A DNA stretch of 64,000 nt, from the NCBI GenBank assembly GCA_028551475.1, contig CM052358.1, positions 23,710,853-23,774,852 of the forward strand, read 5' to 3'. Shown here piece by piece: positions 11,061 to 22,500 of this stretch. The position numbers were made by a program, and so were the translations under genes. The notes below the pieces were generated by a model. The model saw nothing but the letters and a program-made list of their open reading frames with translations. It ran no database searches and was not told the DNA's origin. This stretch comes from Casuarina equisetifolia (taxonomy: Eukaryota; Streptophyta; Magnoliopsida; Fagales; Casuarinaceae). Within the stretch, counting starts at the first letter, position 1; the number at the start of each line of letters is the position of its first letter.

Positions 11061-11690
11061 AATCTTATTTACTAATAATAATACATAATATTTTGTTTCT
11101 TATCCTTTTTTTTCTCATCTTTTTTCTCTACAAGGTGATGGATTCAGGTTAGGATTCTCATGATAGATATTCAATCAAAAGTCTAAATAGTATTTTGTGT
11201 TAGTTTGCATTAAATGATTTCTTGAATAAGTGCTTTTGTGATGCAAAGCAGACTTATATCAACACACTAAGATGCTAGGATACAAGTTTCATTCACGTAT
11301 AGAAGAATTTCAAGAAATATATGGAGAAAACAGCAGCAACATAATACAAAAATTTAACGTGGTTTGGCTAATGCAGCCTACATCCACCGCAAAACTAGGG
11401 AGAAATAAGCTTAATGCTATAGCTGTGAGATACAAGAGTATTGCAGCTCTTCACCTAGGCCCCAAGATATTTGATCTATTACAGGAGCAACCGGTTTCTC
11501 TAGTTTTTCAAGACTAAAGTTCTATCAGCACTCTGTTTTTGACTTACACTCTTCGGCTCTGTTCTAGTGAATTTGCACCCTTATGTGACAGCCGTTTTCC
11601 ACCGTTTCAACATCTTCCAAAAGAATCCATAGTTTGCTTCTTCACAATGGAATAAGCACCAGTGAAGCTCAAAGGCTAGATTTGGCTTTA
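11061..11690. other. Intergenic, possible transposon-derived sequence
   Basis: A plus-strand frame at 11272-11517 has no domain. The phrase TTTAACGTGGTTTGGC at about 11352 resembles sequence I associate with plant LTR-element ends, but I see no paired repeat or target duplication, so I do not call an element. Confidence 0.3.
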
Positions 11691-12175
11691 TTGAAAGCTA
11701 ATAGATGAAGTGATCCCCAATGATCTTGGTAGCTTATCCTTACTTGAGGCAAATCAAGTCCTGTATTTTGGTTGTGAAGGCAAATCGTACAAGAGCCGAC
11801 AGCTGCACCCAACAAGTTCCGAATGGGTTGACGATTGTTATCCTGTAGGTCTATTATTCTCCTTTCAAGTACTTATATTTCAAGTTATTTGAAATATATA
11901 GAAGTTACAGCTTAAGTATGTTGTTGATAGTTTAACGATATTGTAATTAATGACTTCCGCTTCTTGATTTGTATTTTTTAGATGCCTAAACCTGTTGCAA
12001 TAACGGTAACATGGGGGCCCTACACGAGGATTTAAAGTTCCAAAATGGTACGACCAGAGAAGCAATAGTTCCTCTGTAAAAATCAAAATTTCTTAGGATG
12101 TGTGTCCGGAATTGCAAGGATATGCCCTATTTAATGTTTATGAAGTCGAGGCTGACATGTTTGAAAGAACACAAA
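11690..12175 (+). pseudogene. TNL fragment F: divergent LRR scrap and C-JID start
   Basis: An LRR-like phrase (VIPNDLGSLSLLEANQVLYF, about 11708-11770) matches the IPNDLGSL motif of the other TNL copies. An intron-like stretch ending in TTTTTTAG near 11980 follows. The next exon then resembles the start of the post-LRR domain: a phrase equivalent to KVPKWYDQRSNSSSVKIKIS, a stop, and then ELQGYALFNVYEVEA. The spacing matches copies A-D, but the sequence is more divergent, so F comes from a different TNL lineage in the cluster. It lacks TIR, NB-ARC, most LRRs and the end of the domain. Confidence 0.7.
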
Positions 12176-12303
12176 AATTTCTTATTTATTGTCATTATCA
12201 TTTTGCTGTTAACTCTTCTGTCGAGCTGAATTTTTTTTATTGTTATTTCTTCAGTACTCGCGTCGTTTGCCGTGGGTCTAAACAACTTGTTTTCCTTTGC
12301 GCG

Positions 12304-12442
12304 TTGTCATGATTATGTCAGGAATGCCTAGCTGAATGGCGCAGTTGAGTGAGAAGGAATCTACATAGCTAAATATATGTTTATACAAATGAGACTGAAG
12401 TTGAAACAGCTCACTCACTCCCTGGGGATGAACGAGATCCAT
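12304..12442 (-). pseudogene. O-methyltransferase N-terminal exon fragment
   Basis: From an ATG at 12442-12440 the minus strand reads MDLVHPQGVSELFQLQSHLY, then KHIFSYVDSFSLNCAIQLGI and PDII. This is the dimerisation-domain start of plant COMT-type O-methyltransferases, the family that methylates phenolics and alkaloids with S-adenosylmethionine. Intact members continue with an HxHG-type phrase and run to about 350 residues. Here similarity stops right after PDII and a stop follows ten codons later. The catalytic and SAM-binding parts are absent. It lies directly against a TNL 3'-flank-like sequence, so it looks like a captured exon scrap. Confidence 0.65.
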
Positions 12443-12449
12443 CCTTGGT

Positions 12450-13780
12450 AAACAGATGTCTCTGAGAGCTTCTTGTACCTCTCGATCCAGCAATAATTGT
12501 GATTCTGATAGGATCTGTATTCACATGGGACAGGGTCCCTCATCCTTTGTTTCCTTTTTTCTACAGTTTCCTCATCACATGAAAAGTTCCTATCCCGAAT
12601 CGGACGAATCGTTATAATCTAAAGAGATTCTCGCTTCAAGACAACCTAGTTAACGTGTTAATGCGTACTGATGTTCCATTTTGTACCCCACATGCTTTAA
12701 CTCTCCTGCTAAATTGTACACATTTTGTACTGATGTTCCGGCAATAATGAAGTTGAAACTCTTCCTGGTAAATTGTGGTTGTCGACCCACCACGTTCGTA
12801 GTTTTTATCCCAAAGCAAATGTTTCTTGATCACTAGAAGAATAAGCGTGAAATGTTATATCATCTGTTCTTGATCATAAACTCCTTTTTATTTGTAAATG
12901 TAGACCCGGATTGCATTACATCCAAATAGTTCACAAAATTATTATCCAAATTTACTGTAATGTTATTTGAAAGATATCCTTTGTCTAGTGAGAAATTACG
13001 CAAATAAGAATTTAACATCTTCTAACGATCCTGAGTAATATTTTTTGTCAATAGTAATAACTTTAATAAACTTAGTGCTCTATTTATTTTCATAGCTTCC
13101 AAATTTACCAATTCATTAGAATTATTATTCTACACGTTATGTTATGTTTTAATGACTTATTTTGTGCGCATGTTTATAGTTTTAATCTGAATAGACATTT
13201 TTTGAAATTCTTTTATTGTTATTTCCTCAGGATTTGAGGCTTGCTTCTCTCGTAGGCAAGCCATACCTATTTATAGGTGTTTCAACACCACTTATTACTT
13301 CCATGCAACTGCGTGGAAGTTTACATCTTGACCTTAAAGAAAAAAAGAAAAGATTGTATCCCGGTCCTGACTTCCCTTTGCTTTCTTCCTGGTTTCTCCA
13401 ATCTTCACGCTAGGAATTCCTGTGGACATAACTTGCTGTCTGGGGCTAGAAATCTGGGCTGTTTTATGTGGGCTTCCATACGAGTGTGTCCTCAGCTCAC
13501 TGCTCACTGGCTTGTACTCGGTGAAGGTGGACTTAACTGTCCCAATAGTTTAGCAACACGATGCGTCACTCGGTGGACGTTCTCCAGACGTCAGTTGTGA
13601 GCTGCGTGCTCTGTGTGGCTGCATGGGAAATGCTTGTGCCTGTAGTTGCTGTGTCAAATCTCTAGGTTGAAGTGTAGGATATGAACGTGTTCTCATTGCC
13701 GAATCTTGTGCAAACCGTGTTCCAACAATTTCGTCATCCGAGGCGGACAGCATAGCTGTCGGTGCAGTGGTACTGATCAA
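12450..13780. other. Intergenic, no recognised gene
   Basis: Several short frames occur on both strands (12636-12833, 13216-13413, 13277-13600, 13550-13780) without recognisable domains. Phrases near 12235 and 13214 (TTTTATTGTTATTT followed by CTTCAG or CCTCAG) are similar to each other and resemble a duplicated intron acceptor region. Confidence 0.35.
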
Positions 13781-13789
13781 GCTCGGTTG

Positions 13790-14372
13790 GGTATCTTTAG
13801 ACTTCTGGCCGACCTCATTTCATTCGTTGTCTTGTTGACCTCGTAATGCGTGGTGGAATCATCAAGAACAAAACAAAAGAAACATATTTGTTTCACACCG
13901 CAGCTTCCGTGGCACTCAAAAGCAACATGAACAAACCTTATTCTCATTTCAACAAAGACGATTGATAATGAATGCACTTCGAAATGGCGTGGGGACCCTT
14001 CGGACCCACAAAGAGCCAATTTTTTCATTTTTCCATTTTGTTTTGAATACTCATATTCATGCATGCACTGAATATCAAATTTGGTACTTCTTAGTTTTAG
14101 GCCGCGCTTGCTCTTAATTTAGCCAGGCGCTCGTCAGGAGCAATCAGTTTTGCTTTGGAAACTTGATAATGCAGGACTGTGAAAATGGAATCGTCAAAAA
14201 GAAAAGTACTGGATAATGCTATTTCTGCTTTTCACACAGAAACTTTGACCCAACATTCAAAGGCAGCATGTACATAACTAATTTTACTGAAAACAACCTC
14301 AAAATTTCTTTACATTGCCCACTTGTTCACAAAGTTGATTGATGGAAAACATCTTCTGAACATTGTGAAAAT
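13790..14372. repeat. Receptor-gene 5' repeat family, unit split by the nested transposons (left half)
   Basis: The block contains the family phrase CTTTAGACTTCTGGCCGACC (13794-13813), then GACCTCGTAATGC, and later the phrase around GACTGTGAAAATGGAATCG. It corresponds to 53100-53460 and resumes at 26737 after the transposon block. The phrase at 14300-14372 matches 53390-53455. Confidence 0.7.
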
Positions 14373-14377
14373 GATCG
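14373..14377. repeat. Target-site duplication GATCG (left) of the outer copia relic
   Basis: GATCG here is matched by GATCG at 26732-26736, just outside the other end of the copia relic. Comparison with the uninterrupted sister repeat at 53450 supports this as the empty-site boundary. Confidence 0.7.
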
Positions 14378-14386
14378 TGTCACAAA

Positions 14387-15485
14387 AGATATGAATTTCC
14401 ATAGTTTATGCCTACAAGAATGATATTATCTATGTGATGGCGGAATTTTCTAATTTATTTACTATCCTATGTCTAGGTATAGTAAACCTATTTAGTTCAT
14501 TAATTCACTATATCTCTATATGTGAATTGAAACAAACCAAATGCATTAGGATCTATGAATATTCCTGATTTACAATAAATCTTTCGATCATCTTATCACC
14601 AAAAGCCACACAAATAACATGGTATATGTCTATCCACATTTAATTCATGGTTATATATTATAAGAAGCAATTGCATATTATTACCTTTCAGTCTCTAACA
14701 TGCACATCAAATCATTCAAGTGGTGGCCAATTACTTAAAAGCATTAAGTATAATAATATATAACTCACATAAATAAATTATCTTGCAAAACATAAAAACT
14801 TATAGGATTCACATCATCATAGTTAGGCTACATCTTCGCTCTAACAAAAGAAGTTTAGAACATAATGAAATAATGAGGAAGAACAATAATAAGAAACAAA
14901 GAAGGCATCTTGAATCCAAGAACAAGAAGTCTGTCACCCTTTTTGTCTTCTCTTCAAGAAATCTTGAATTCTTGGCCTCTCTCTTGAGTTGTGCTCAATT
15001 TCCTCCTTGGTTTCAGCGGCAACTTCTTTTCTCTCTTGCTTCCCCCTCTCTTCTATGCAGGGCTCCTCCTTTATATAGGGTATGGGATCTAGAACTTTCT
15101 CCTTATCCTAATAGCATTGGGTTTTGGATTCCCAATACAATTGGGTTTTAGACTTCTATATTAATTAGGCTTTGGAATCCTAATAGGACTAGGTTTTCTA
15201 ATTATTTAAAAAAGACAATAACAATAAAAATCTAATAACAATTATCCAAAGCCCAAGCCCAAGCCCAAGCCCATCTTGATTTCCTTCACCTTGATAATTT
15301 GACCATCTTCTGCCATATAATAAGTACCAGGTTCTCCATGCTTGTTCTTTTTCTTCATGCCTCCTTATGCTACATAAATAAGACAAATTTAAGTAAATAA
15401 AGAGGAATTCAAATATTTTCTCACAAACATTAGAGAATTTATTATTTAAATTAGGTAAAATAACTCTATAAAAATAGAGTTATCA
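14387..15485 (-). repeat. Athila-like 3' LTR, truncated
   Basis: It matches 22774-23865 almost base for base and ends in TTATCA before the polypurine tract. It lacks the terminal ~277 bases that the right LTR has (22501-22777). Instead it joins directly to copia LTR sequence, with AG in common at the junction. One 6-bp unit of a GCCCAA repeat near 15250 is extra relative to the right LTR. Confidence 0.85.
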
Positions 15486-15500
15486 ACACCCCCAAACTTA
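15486..15500 (-). other. Athila-like polypurine tract
   Basis: The minus strand reads TAAGTTTGGGGGTGT directly before the 3' LTR, which is the expected place and composition for plus-strand priming. A second copy of the core, TTTAAGTTTGGGGGT, lies near 16850-16866. Duplicated tracts are usual in Athila elements. Confidence 0.75.
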
Positions 15501-17067
15501 ACATTTTGCTAGTCCTCGAGCAAAAGTAATAATTTGCATATGCTTTAGACAAAACCCCTTTAAAAAAATTCTCCATAATTGCTTAACTTAACAATTCAAA
15601 GAAAAATATAGCTTTCATCTAAACACCACAATTGTTTTATAAGATAAGATAGACTCTTAACTATGTTAACCACGTGTGTATGTGTGAGTCCTTATCTTTT
15701 CAACTATATGCACTCCAAATAGATCCATATTAATATGCAATTTCTCAAAATCTTTAACCAAACCTCATAGGTTTGCTTTTCATTCCTCTTTCCACTAATG
15801 TAGGCCAATCATCTAACCAAGAATCAATAGGACTTTTATAAGCTTGTAATGTAAGGCTGGGCTAGGGGTAAGATGAAAGTCATTTAGGCTAAATTCACCC
15901 ATGAACACATTGCTTTCTAGGATCTAATTTGAGCTTTTGTCACTTCCTTTCTTTGCTTTTTTTTTTTTTCACAAATGATCTTTCTATCACCATTTCTCTC
16001 ATTCCTTTCTTCCCAAAAATACTTGATTTCACTTGGATTTCGACACTCACAAAAGTCACAATCATGCTTGCAATAATAAAGCAAGTAGTAGGACTAGAAA
16101 TGTAATTATTATAATCTTATCTTGCTGATGACATCCAACTACTATGCAAAAGCCAATTTCTAAACCTTGAGTAGCTTGAATTTGACAACAAGCAATAAGA
16201 GAATTCCATTCTTAGACAAATGTTGCATTTTTTTTTATTTTTTTTTGGCATTCACAAAAGCAACATATTATGCTACATAATCATTGCAATCAATATCCTT
16301 CCCATATAACATCCTTCCCCTCGACTTCTCTTTCACTCAAATAGACTTATATCCTAAAAATCAACATGTTCAAGGGTGTAGGACGAAAAGATAATTTGTC
16401 AAAGGCTCAAAGGTATATATATATGTGGGTGTCATAAAAAAATGGATATGAATCAAGGCTCAGCAGGGTGACTGGTGATAAATAAATAAGGTTGGCTTGA
16501 AAAGCTCAAATGATCCAAAGAATGGCCTAAATCATTTTCTCAATTAGATGCAGCTTAGGATTTCGCCTCAAGAGAAAATCAAACAAATTCTAAGATTCAG
16601 GTGAGATCTAAGAAAATCACATACTTCACATGTATATTCTTTAGAAATACACACAATTTCAAAAATGAAGGACTTTTAGTGCTCAATAGGTGGATCAACA
16701 TAATCAAAATCACACTTAACTCACACTACAATTGCAGATTTGAATAAAATCTATATCTTCCAAAGAATCACCAAGAATTCACAACATGGGATGTAATCAT
16801 GACATAAGAAAAAAATTTCAATCAAATTTTGCACAAAGGTTCTTTCCCTACCCCCAAACTTAAATGAAGCATTGTCCTCAATGCAAAAAGAAAAGAAAGT
16901 AAAAATAAAAGTAAAAGAAATGAGAATACTCCCCTGATTGTAGGTCATATCCACATAGAGCTTTGAGGAGATGGTGGTGACAAAACAGAATGAACACAAT
17001 GCTTGGGTTGCCTCCCAAGAAGCGCTTGTTTTATAGTTTTCAGCCAAACTATCTTCAAAGTTATTAT
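15501..17067 (-). other. Athila-like 3' spacer, no envelope-like ORF
   Basis: Some Athila elements carry an extra envelope-like frame between integrase and 3' LTR. Here the interval holds only short frames with many stops, and the longest minus-strand one (16751-17071) has no recognisable domain. I therefore see spacer only. Confidence 0.6.
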
Positions 17068-17991
17068 TCAAGGAGGGAGAAGATCAAGGGTAGTCTTCTG
17101 CATGTTAACTCCCTCAAAGTAAGGCTTCAGATGCTGACCATTCACCTTAAATGTGCCTTGGGTGTCATTTGCAACTTCTATTGCTCCATATGGGAATACC
17201 TTAGTGACTATGAAAGGGCCAGACCATCGGGACCGCAATTTACCTGGAAACAATTTAAGAAGAGAGTTATAAAGTAATACTTTCTGACCAACCACAAACT
17301 CTCTTCTTAATATGTGTTTGTCATGCCATCTTTTTGTCTGCTCCTTGTATATTTTGGCATTTTCATACGCCTCATCTCGCAATTCCTGCAATTCATTCAA
17401 CTGCAACAATCGAGTTTCACCTGCAGACTGCATATCAAAGTTTAAAAATTTCAAAGCCCAATATGCTTTATGCTCTAATTCTACTGGTAGATGACAAGCC
17501 TTCCCAAACACTAGCCTAAAAGGAGACATTCCAATTGGTGTTTTGAATGCTGTTCTATAGGCCCAAAGTGCATCATCAAGTTTCATTGACCAATCTTTCC
17601 TTGAGGCATTCACAGTTTTTTCCAAAATTCTTTTAATTTCCCTATTTGATATCTCAACTTGACCACTAGTCTGAGGGTGATAAGGGGTAGCAATCTTATG
17701 GGTAACCCCATACTTACCCAAAAGTGCTTCAAATTGTTTGTTGCAAAAATGGGTCCCTCTATCACTTATGATTGCCCTAGGAGTGCCAAAACGGGTAAAA
17801 ATATTTTTCTTTAAGAATTTAACCACAACTTTAGCATCATTTATAGGCAATGCTACTACTTCTACCCACTTAGACACATACTCAACAGCCACCAAAATAT
17901 ACATATTTCCATAAGAAGGTGGAAAGGGTCCCATGAAGTCAATACCCCAAACATGAAATAACTCACACACAACAACATTGTTTAGAGGCAT
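17068..17991 (-). pseudogene. Athila-like integrase segment of pol
   Basis: This open frame of 307 codons carries the integrase core. The acidic triad is visible as D in [11 protein letters not shown] in ISDRGTHF and E in [15 protein letters not shown]. It inserts element cDNA into the nuclear genome. A C-terminal stretch ([20 protein letters not shown]) follows, of the type found in non-chromodomain integrases. The ATG is not a real start: the frame continues upstream through [20 protein letters not shown], which holds the CxxC of the zinc-binding N-terminus. The frame is separated from the rest of pol by stops at 18076-18078 and 18091-18093. The true translation unit was the whole gag-pol polyprotein. 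Confidence 0.9.
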
Positions 17992-18090
17992 CTCATGTTT
18001 CCTAGAAATATTCCCAGTTCTTTGACATTGATCACATGCAACTACATATGAATATGCATCTCTAAAAAGTGTAGGCTAATAAAATCCAGA

Positions 18091-21000
18091 TTATAAAACC
18101 TTAGCTGCAGTTCTGGTGGCACCAAAATGACCACCAGCTTCTCTAGCATGACAATGGTGTAGGATACTAGCCATCTCTTCCTCAGGAACACATCTCCTTA
18201 TAACCTGGTCTACACATACTTTAAACAAGAAAGGCTCTTCCCAAAAATAATGTTTGAGGTCAGAAAAGAATTTTTTTCTTTGTTGATATGACATTTCAGG
18301 AGGAGGAACATTACTTACCAAATAATTGACAAAATCAGCATACCAGGGAATTTGGATGGATTGGAGCGCAAAAATGTTTTCATCAGGAAATTCTTCCATA
18401 ATTGGTTGAGCTTCTTCCTTCAGATTGGGAATTCTGGACAAATGATCTGCAACTAGATTCTCGGTCCCTTTCTTATCCTTGATCTCCAAATCAAACTCTT
18501 GTAGCAAGAGAATCCACCTGATTAACCTAGGTTTTGATTCTTTCTTTTCAAGTAGATACTTAAGAGCTGAGTGGTCAGAATAAACAATAACTTTGGAACC
18601 AATTAGATAAGAACGGAATTTATCAAAAGCAAATACTACAGCCAAAAGTTCTTTTTCTATTGTTGAATAATTTAATTGTGCACCTGATAATGTTCGACTA
18701 GCATAGTAGATGGTCTGAAAAACTCCATTCTTCCGTTGTCCCAGAACAGCTCCTACTGCAAAATCACTAGCATCACACATTAGCTCAAAAGGTAAGTCCC
18801 ATTCTGGTACTGCCATGATTGGTGCTGATATTAACTTTTCCTTTAAAGTATTAAAAGCCTGCAAGCATTCATCAGAAAAGTTATATTTCACATCTTTAAC
18901 CAACAAACTTGAAAGAGGTCTAGCGATTTTAGAAAAATCTTTTATGAATCGCCTATAGAATCCTGCATGCCCTAAAAATCCTCTAACAAGTCTCACTGAT
19001 GTTGGTGGGGGCAATTTTGCAATGACCTCCACTTTAGCTCGATCAACCTTTAGTCTTTTTTTGGATATCTTATGCCCAAGCACTATTCCTTCTTGCACCA
19101 TAAAATGACACTTCTCCCAATTTAACACAAGATTAGTCTCCTCACACCTTTGTAAGACTTTTGCTAAATTATTTAAACAAATGTCAAATGATGAGCCAAA
19201 TACAGAAAAATCATCTATGAAAATTTCAATAAATTTTTCAACCATATCAGAAAAAATGGCCATCATGCATCTCTGAAAAGTTGCTGGTGCATTACAAAGA
19301 CCAAAGGGCATTCTTCTAAAAGCAAAGGTACCATAAGGACAAGTGAAAGTGGTTTTCTCTTGATCTTCTGGTGCAATGTGAATTTGATTATGCCCTGAAT
19401 ACCCATCAAGAAAGCAATAAAATTCGTGTCCTGCAAGTCTTTCTAACATTTGATCAATAAATGGTAAAGGGAAATGATCTTTTCTCGTGGCATCATTCAG
19501 TTTTCTATAATCTATACACACACGCCATCCAGTAACTGTCCTAGTTGGAATCAGTTCATTATTATCATTTCTTTGAACAGTCATACCTCCTTTCTTTGGC
19601 ATAACTTGTACAGGACTTACCCAAGGACTGTCTGAGATGGGATAAATGATCCCTGCATCAAGTAATTTGATTACCTCAGCCTTCACCACTTCTTGCATCT
19701 TTGGATTCAATCGCCTCTGAGGTTGAATAGTAGCTTTGTACTGCTCTTCCATCAAAATCTTGTGCATGCAGAGTGAAGGACTAATTCCCTTGATATCAGC
19801 TATTTTCCATCCAATTGCTCCCTTATGCTCTTTCAACACTCGAAGTAGTTTCTCTTCCATTGATTCTGTCAAAGAAGAAGATATGATTACTGGCAAAGTA
19901 GAAACTTCATCTAAATAAACATATTTCAAATGAGAAGGTAAGGGCTTGAGTTCAAGAGTTGGAGGCTCTTCAATCGATGGCTTAGGTTTTGTCATGTGTT
20001 GTCCCAACTCCTCAAACTTTGTTGCCTTTTGTTGTGAATATGGTGGATTTGCTTCCATGAGATTGGCATACTCCTGTATCTCTTCACTTTCAATTTCCTC
20101 ATTCTTTGGGTGAACCAAGCATGCTTCAAGTGGATCCTTGAAAGCTTTTTCCTGAAAGATCTTATTCACAAACTTATCAATTGTCTCAACCCTAAAGCAA
20201 GAACTATCATCAGAAGGATGTTTCATAGCAGTAAAAACATTAAAAGTGACAGAATCATTTTGAACTCTTAAGATTAACTTCCCTTGTTGTACATCAATTA
20301 GAGCTCTTCCTGTTGCTAGAAAAGGTCGACCTAAGATAAGTCGTACCTCAAGGTCTTCCTCCATGTCAAGTACTATAAAATCTGCAGGAAAGATAAATTT
20401 GTCAACTTTTACCAATACATCTTCAATAATGCCCCTTGGATATTTGATTGATTGATCAGCCAATTGTAGGGACACTGTGGTTGGCTTCACTTCACCCATT
20501 CCTAATTTCCTGAAAATAGAAAAAGGCATTAGATTAATACTGGCTCCTAAATCACATAATGCCTTATCAAAGTGAGAATCTCCAATAGTACAAGGAATTG
20601 TAAAACTCCCTAGATCTTTTAATTTTGGAGGCAGTTTGTTTTGTAAGATGGCTGAGCATTCTTCAGTTAGCTTCACGGTTTCATACTCTTCCAGCTTCCT
20701 TTTGTTTTTCAATATCTCCTTAAGAAATTTTGCATAACTGGGCATTTGAGCCAATGCATCTGCAAAAGGAATGTTAATATGCAATTTTTTAAATACATCA
20801 AGAAATTTAGAAAACTGCTTATCTATTTTATGTTGCTGGAGTCTCTGAGGAAATGGAACTGGAGGCACATAAGGCTTGGGATTATCAGGGAATAATGTTC
20901 TCTTGGTTGCCTCCTCAGGCTGCATGCTAACATTTTCTTCCTTATCCCTGACACTTTCCTTCTCAACGTCATTTTTTCCCACTTGTTTGCCATTTCTTAG

Positions 21001-21231
21001 GTTTATTGCCTTAGCATCTTCTATAGGATTCTTCTCTGTGCTGCTAGGCAAGGAACCTTGTTGTCTTCCAAAAATCATATTAGCCAACTGACCTATTTGC
21101 ACTTCTAAATTTTGAATTGAAGCTTCTTGGTTTTGCATTCTTGTTTCGTTGTTATGTAACATCATGGCAACCATTTCCTCTAAATTAAGCTTCTTTTCTT
21201 TTGGTTGCCTAAATCCTGGTGGTGGCCTCAT
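18091..21231 (-). pseudogene. Athila-like protease, reverse transcriptase and RNase H (pol)
   Basis: A 1,046-codon frame. The order is a proline-rich/coiled gag-pol linker (residues 1-200), an aspartic protease with DLGASINLMP (about 227-236) and ILGRPFLATG, reverse transcriptase with FIDDFSVFG and the YRKLND/FCFLDG-type motifs, then RNase H with MCDASDFAVGAVLGQ and SDHSALKYLL. The integrase zinc-binding histidines (HHCHAREAGGHF) follow at the end. Products copy element RNA into DNA in cytoplasmic particles. The frame ends at a TAA (18093-18091) where a glutamine-type codon seems to have been lost, and a TAG follows 15 bases on (18078-18076). The start ATG overlaps the gag stop but is an artefact of a frameshift near 21275-21285. 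Confidence 0.95.
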
Positions 21232-22292
21232 TGCATTAGAATTACTCCATGAAAAATTTGGGTGGTTACGCCATCCCGATTGTAAGTGTTGGAGTATGGA
21301 TTATTTTGTGGCCTACTTGAATTTCCAACATAATTAGCATCTTCACTACCTTGAGTAAAGGTGTTATCTAACTGACACTCTAAGCTTGCATGTCCTCCAC
21401 CACAATAATCACATACTATGTTTTGAATCCTCATGACTAGAGCATTCAAGTTATCTATCTTCTTATTGAGTTTATCAAACTGTGCATAAATTGCAGTGAA
21501 AGCATCCACTTCATGAATTCCACTAGCTTTCCTTACTGGTAGCCTCTCAGTAGGCCATTGATAACTATTGTTTGCCATTTCCTCTAAGAGGTCATATGCT
21601 TTTTCTGGTGTCTTGTTGTTCAAAGCCCCTCCTGCAGCTGCATCAAGCATAAAACGAAGATTTGTACTAGACCCATTATAAAAAGTTTGTACCTGTAACC
21701 ATTTGGGTAGTCCATGATATGGACATCTTCTCAAAAGCTCCTTGAATCTTTCCCAAGCTTCATATAATGATTCATTCTCCATTTGCATAAAAGCGGTAAT
21801 ATCATTACGCATTTTGGCAGACTTTGCTGGCGGAAAGAACTTACTAAGAAATTTCTGAGCCAAATCATCCCATGTTGTAATTGATCCTGTAGGAAGAGAA
21901 GAAAGCCAATTTTTAGCTTTGTCTCTAAGAGAAAATGGAAAAAGACTTAACCTGACAACATCATCTGTGACTCCATTGTATTTAAACATATCACAAATTT
22001 CAAGGAAGGCTTCAATGTGAGCATTCGGATCATCATTTGGTAGCCCACTAAATTGCACAGAATTTTGAAGCATCTGGATGAGTGCTGGCTTGATTTCAAA
22101 GTTGTTTGCTTGAATTGTAGGCCTTTTGATGCTTGATGTGGCATCCTGAATTGTTGGTGCAACATATTCTTTTAGAAGCTTGCATGGATCATTATTCTCT
22201 GCCATTTTTCTAGCCTCTTTTCGTTGCCTTCTGATTGTGCGTTCAATTTCTGGGTCAAGATTAACAAGTTGTCCTTTTTGGCTACGGGTCAT
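21228..22292 (-). pseudogene. Athila-like gag
   Basis: The capsid/nucleocapsid gene. The frame opens at 22451, but I prefer the ATG at 22292 (MTRSQKGQLVNLDPEIERTI) because upstream codons are a low-complexity hydrophobic run from the leader. The retrotransposon gag domain is clear (LFPFSLRDKAKNWLSSLP, then TWDDLAQKFLSKFFPP and ESLYEAWERFKELLRRCP). A zinc knuckle of C-x2-C-x3-H-x4-C form (CDYCGGGHASLEC) follows. The last 18 or so codons are out of frame. One base off, the same DNA encodes RNHPNFSWSN and runs straight into the pol frame. The gag-pol split is therefore a mutation, not a programmed arrangement. Confidence 0.9.
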
Positions 22293-22475
22293 ACACGTCT
22301 GCAACACTCCTAAAAAGTAGCAACTAAAACAAATGATTAAATTTCTTTTTCTTTTTTTTAAAGGAAAAATAACAATAATAAAGCAAAAGAAATTTTTTTT
22401 TTTTTTTAACAAAATAAAAACTAGATTAAACTTAGAATTATTTGGTATCAATATTAATCAGCAGTAAAATAACCA

Positions 22476-22500
22476 ATCCCCGGCAACGGAGCCAAAAACT
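22476..22500 (-). other. Athila-like primer-binding site
   Basis: The minus strand reads TTGGCTCCGTTGCCGGGGA just inside the LTR. This is one or two bases off the tRNA-complementary site (TGGCGCCGTTGCCGGGGA) that I recall for Athila and related elements. It fixes the 3' end of the 5' LTR at 22501. Confidence 0.75.

Noticed and set aside
14783-15151. 122-codon plus-strand frame, repeated at 23259-23537
   Set aside because: It lies within the two LTRs and is duplicated only because the LTR is, with no recognisable domain.
15501-17067. Possible envelope-like gene of the Athila-like element
   Set aside because: Only short stop-rich frames occur, with no membrane-protein pattern over a useful length.
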